A stretch of 33,054 nucleotides of DNA from Planctomycetes bacterium GWF2_41_51 (GTDB lineage: Bacteria; Planctomycetota; Phycisphaerae; Sedimentisphaerales; UBA12454). A model generated the notes under the pieces. The model did not search any database, was not told the DNA's origin, and saw only the letters and a list, made by a program, of their open reading frames with translations. Position 1 is the stretch's first letter. Each line of letters begins with the position of its first letter. A program made the translations under genes and the position numbers. Location: contig MHXZ01000097.1 of NCBI GenBank assembly GCA_001825665.1, positions 1-33,054 on the forward strand, written 5' to 3'. Below are positions 30,961 through 33,054 of the stretch, piece after piece.

Positions 30961-31914
30961 TTACGGAGCAACTGTCCAGAAATTGTACTCAGCGGCATAT
31001 GCAGCTGAACTCAATTGACTTGTCTTCTTACCAAAGTTTGTCTTGAAAATTGTCAAATCAACGCCACCAACCGCTTTAATTCCAATACCAGTACCTTCAT
31101 CAAGATGATCGAAATCGGCACATACTTGGTTCCCAGTCATTTGATTTCTTTTCTTTCCAAAACTATTCTTGAAGCCTGTCAAGTCAACTCCACCAATTCT
31201 CTTGATACCAATACCAGTGCCTTCTTCCTTACCATCAAAATCACCTAATTGCTGGTATTGATAGCACCAGCAAGCTGGTTTACCACTGGTTACCCAGTTT
31301 GTATATTTCTGGCCAATTGTGTCTTTCATACATTCTTGCGGTTCAGCTTCGCCAGCCTGTACGCTTGCGATTGTAACCCCAGGAGTTGATCCGTCTTCAA
31401 GAACAACGCCGCCACGATATACGGTTTCTTCTACAGCGCTCAATGTAACAGTGCCTTCGTTAGTATTGAGTCCAACTGTACAAAGAGTTCCGCTTAATGC
31501 AGGAGCATTTCCTGTAACGCTTGAATCATACAGTGAACCGAACTCAAGGATAAGAGTACCTGTACCCAAACCTGTGCCAACGGTGCCCGGATGACCATCT
31601 TTCGCTATCGGATTACCGTCTTCAGTTACATTGCCGGCACTGTCAATAACGATTGTTGCCGGGAAAATACCAAAACCATTATTCGTTACAGTGCTTTCGC
31701 CTGTAATATAATTGGTCACAGACACAAACGAACCGGCATCAACTGACAAAGTCAGTGCAAAAGCTCTCGGACGTTCTGCTTCACTTGCACAACTGTAGTT
31801 GATATCAACCAAATTAGAATCTGGTGATGCGTGTGGAACCAATGTAACTTGCACAGCAGCCAATGCTGGCGAAACCATTAATGCTATCGCTAATACTAAA
31901 ATCAGCTTCTTCAT
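30961..31914 (-). CDS. Exported protein with two dockerin-like repeats at the C-terminus
   Basis: A 317-residue protein. The ATG at 31914 (MKKLILVLAIALMVSPALAA) is chosen over a TTG 24 nt upstream because GAGAGG lies 6 nt before it and it starts a regular signal peptide. Residues 21-185 form a beta-rich domain (AFALTLSVDAGSFVSVTNYI, GTGLGTGTLILEFGSLYDSS, TNEGTVTLSA) that resembles a cohesin-like sandwich. After an Asp/Cys-containing linker (CMKDTIGQKYTNW, CWCYQY) come two repeats, GDFDGKEEGTGIG...GVDLTGFKNSFGKK (224-255) and ADFDHLDEGTGIG...GVDLTIFKTNFGKK (266-297): paired calcium-type loops plus helices, as in planctomycete dockerin-like modules. The protein is secreted; docking partners are not known. 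It heads a probable operon with PEP-CTERM copy 2. Confidence 0.8.
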   Translation of the reverse strand: MKKLILVLAIALMVSPALAAVQVTLVPHASPDSNLVDINYSCASEAERPRAFALTLSVDAGSFVSVTNYITGESTVTNNGFGIFPATIVIDSAGNVTEDGNPIAKDGHPGTVGTGLGTGTLILEFGSLYDSSVTGNAPALSGTLCTVGLNTNEGTVTLSAVEETVYRGGVVLEDGSTPGVTIASVQAGEAEPQECMKDTIGQKYTNWVTSGKPACWCYQYQQLGDFDGKEEGTGIGIKRIGGVDLTGFKNSFGKKRNQMTGNQVCADFDHLDEGTGIGIKAVGGVDLTIFKTNFGKKTSQLSSAAYAAEYNFWTVAP

Positions 31915-32101
31915 TTCATACCTCTCAAAATAAAACAATTCTCTTTTTCTAACATTTCGTCAGGCAGCCTGGTTTAAGAGCCGCCCAACACGGTTTTGAT
32001 TTCTTTTTTTTCCTTCTTCGAATCCGGTATCATTAAAAACCGTCTCGAACACCCTTTAGCCTATAAGAAATCTTAAACAGGCCAAGTTACGTATTTAAAG
32101 G

Positions 32102-32131
32102 TCAAACCCAGAAGGCAGGTTTGATCTTCAC
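32102..32131 (-). CDS. Possible 9-residue leader peptide in the dockerin-gene leader
   Basis: On the minus strand GTG at 32131 starts a frame encoding VKIKPAFWV (V read as M) that stops at 32102-32104. AAGGAGA touches the GTG and a stronger AAAGGAGGTG lies about 14 nt upstream. The stop codon lies in one arm of the TCAAACC/GGTTTGA hairpin, an arrangement seen in translational attenuators. Spacing of both ribosome sites is not ideal. An overlapping 27-codon frame (32073-32156) starts at an ATG without a proper site. Function is speculative. Confidence 0.25.
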   Translation of the reverse strand: MKIKPAFWV

Positions 32132-32154
32132 TCTCCTTTTCAGCACCTCCTTTC

Positions 32155-32168
32155 ATCCCTTTCGGGAT
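32155..32168. repeat. Small hairpin ATCCC-TTTC-GGGAT in the dockerin leader
   Basis: A 5-bp stem with a 4-nt loop, similar to the ATCCCC/GGGGAT hairpin at 27956-27970; on the minus strand it precedes the SD-like AAAGGAGGTG. Confidence 0.5.
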
Positions 32169-32188
32169 AAAAAAAATGTTAACTTATA

Positions 32189-32220
32189 TGCGTTTACATG
32201 TTTGGCAGTATGTGAACGCA
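32189..32220 (-). promoter_or_regulatory. Inverted repeat at the transcription start of the dockerin gene
   Basis: Arms TGCGTTTACAT (32189-32199) and ATGTGAACGCA (32210-32220) pair at 10 of 11 positions around a 10-nt spacer, directly downstream of the -10. It could be a repressor operator or the first hairpin of the mRNA. Confidence 0.55.
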
Positions 32221-32225
32221 CGGTC

Positions 32226-32254
32226 ATAGTAGCATACGACTGCATAAAAATCAA
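32226..32254 (-). promoter_or_regulatory. Promoter of the dockerin/PEP-CTERM operon
   Basis: On the minus strand TTGATT (32254-32249), a 17-nt spacer and TACTAT (32231-32226), a good sigma70-type match. Confidence 0.7.
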
Positions 32255-32278
32255 GAAAAAAATTAAAAAAAATCCAGT

Positions 32279-32294
32279 TTTTCAGCACTGAAAA
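32279..32294. repeat. Hairpin TTTTCAG-CA-CTGAAAA (related copy at 28092-28109)
   Basis: A 7-bp perfect stem with a 2-nt loop upstream of the dockerin promoter. Confidence 0.5.
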
Positions 32295-32429
32295 CGCAAT
32301 TTTAACCCCACCCAAACACCTCTTTAATATTACCATATTTTTACTGAAAATGCCCGATAAAATCCCCGTTTTTCACCCTGGTATTCCTATCAATTCTACC
32401 TCCTATATTCCACATTCTCTATTCTGCGT

Positions 32430-32487
32430 GTCATTGCGCGGAATCCCGTTGAGCAAAGCGAATCGGGATGACAAAGCAATCTCAGGG
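32430..32487. repeat. GTCATTGCG...GCAATCTC dispersed element
   Basis: Ends ATTGC (32433-32437) and GCAAT (32476-32480) are inverted; inside, ATCCCG (32443-32448) pairs with CGGGAT (32464-32469) around a loop GAGCAAAGCGA. From memory, elements that begin GTCATTGCGAGG and end GCAATC are dispersed in many bacterial genomes (for example Dehalococcoides and Rickettsia). It looks like a non-coding hairpin repeat. Confidence 0.6.
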
Positions 32488-32789
32488 TTTCGAATATTAG
32501 AGATGCCTCTATAATTTTTTTTTTAGGATTTAGAATTTTTTAATATATCCCCTATACCCTGTCCCTGCCCCCTGCACCCTAAACATTTCCTATTTTCTTC
32601 CACGCCCAAACCATTCCATCATATCAGGGTTAATCTCCCCATGCCCGGCGTTGCTTTAAGACGCAATCCCGCAGGGGTAACAAATTTCAAAATATAATCA
32701 CGGACGAAGCTCGCTTAGGGAGTGATTATTTTTGAAATTTTTGGCTTGATTCATCAAGCCTGTCTTAAAGCAAATCTTCGTTTTTTTAC

Positions 32790-32808
32790 CTCTGTGTTCT
32801 CTGTGAAC
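32790..32808 (-). repeat. Dispersed phrase CTCTGTG..., inverse copy of 29856-29874
   Basis: CTCTGTGTTCTCTGTGAAC, followed by TCTGTGG, a quasi-tandem of CTCTGTG units. Its reverse complement matches 29856-29874 at 18 of 19 positions. Confidence 0.7.
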
Positions 32809-33054
32809 TCTGTGGCTGAATTTTTTCGCAATTAGTACAAAAATCCTCATTTTGCGTCGATAGTAGTCTATTAAAGACCCTGAACCTCTATAGAAAACGC
32901 TCAGTTTTGATATACTTTTCTCATCATTTTTTTCAAAATCCTGTCCAAATCCGTGCAATTCGTCAATTCTGTTCGGCACTATTTTTGCTTAAAAAAAATC
33001 TGAAAAAAACATTTTGTACTTGCGCCATCGAGATTTATTGTTTTAATAGCTTTC

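Larger units (their letters stand above)
31915..32220 (-). promoter_or_regulatory. Structured 5' leader of the dockerin-like gene
   Basis: About 305 nt between the predicted transcription start and the ATG. On the minus strand in order: a hairpin at the very 5' end (32189-32220), ATCCC-TTTC-GGGAT (32155-32168), a perfect Shine-Dalgarno AAAGGAGGTG near 32143-32152 far from the gene, a second AAGGAGA, a 9-codon frame (32102-32131) and hairpin TCAAACC/GGTTTGA (32102-32124). No known riboswitch was recognised. Confidence 0.45.
32255..33054. other. 800-nt gene-free region at the window's right end
   Basis: No credible gene. Contains the TTTTCAG-CA-CTGAAAA hairpin (32279-32294), pyrimidine-rich phrases such as CCTATACCCTGTCCCTGCCC near 32550, the GTCATTGCG element (32430-32487) and the CTCTGTG phrase (32790-32808). 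The 93-codon minus-strand frame at 32698-32979 is a translation of the phrase and is rejected. Confidence 0.6.

Noticed and set aside
32698-32979. 93-codon minus-strand frame containing KFSHRVHREHRGKK
   Set aside because: The characteristic run is a translation of the CTCTGTG phrase repeat; no ribosome site or family features. Similar false proteins are known from databases.
27640-33054. CRISPR array
   Set aside because: Repeats are too short, imperfect and unevenly spaced, no unique spacers of regular size and no cas genes.

Overview
The window looks like chromosomal DNA of a moderately AT-rich planctomycete, most likely class Phycisphaerae and near the Sedimentisphaerales. This placement is an inference from gene content: a prepilin-like protein with an H-X-DG type tail motif, PEP-CTERM surface proteins, a protein with dockerin-like repeats, a recA-alaS neighbourhood, and gene-poor stretches full of short hairpins and quasi-tandem phrases. 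No rRNA, tRNA, CRISPR array, transposase or phage gene was seen.

Layout. (1) Positions 1-4557: a truncated AraC-type regulator points left. Divergent from it is a four-gene operon of PIG-L deacetylase, amidotransferase-like protein, PPi-type phosphofructokinase and double-SIS protein. It looks like a sugar or amino-sugar unit ending in a terminator. (2) 4627-9099, minus strand: a complete glycine cleavage operon gcvT-gcvH-gcvPA-gcvPB. (3) 9227-12990, plus strand: a fused TsaC/Sua5 plus arginine-phosphatase-like protein, then rpiB, then aconitase with its own promoter. (4) 13129-16499, plus strand: a two-TM protein, then a compact unit of LOG-family protein, duplicated exported protein and hisD. 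(5) 16500-24430, minus strand: gltX-pfkB-thpR-recA-alaS-zinc-ribbon membrane protein, tightly packed. (6) 25028-26101: a prepilin-like protein with a leader of about 370 nt. (7) 26290-27639, minus strand: a ParA-type ATPase carrying a C-terminal glycogen-binding (CBM48/AMPK-beta-like) domain. (8) 27640-33054: an accessory surface region with a lipoprotein, two nearly identical PEP-CTERM proteins, a dockerin-like protein with a structured leader, and over 2.5 kb of hairpin- and repeat-rich DNA without credible genes.

How the genes work together. The glycine cleavage system feeds one-carbon units, and aconitase and HisD are housekeeping. The fused TsaC-phosphatase next to rpiB mirrors the ywlC-ywlE-ywlF order of Bacillus subtilis. 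The right end appears to make exported, sorted surface proteins; a cohesin/dockerin-like pairing between the PEP-CTERM proteins and the dockerin-like protein is possible but unproven. The strongest oddities are the ParA-CBM48 fusion, the TsaC-phosphatase fusion, the sharply bounded 381-bp block shared by the two PEP-CTERM genes, the dockerin leader, and the unexplained intergenic phrases.
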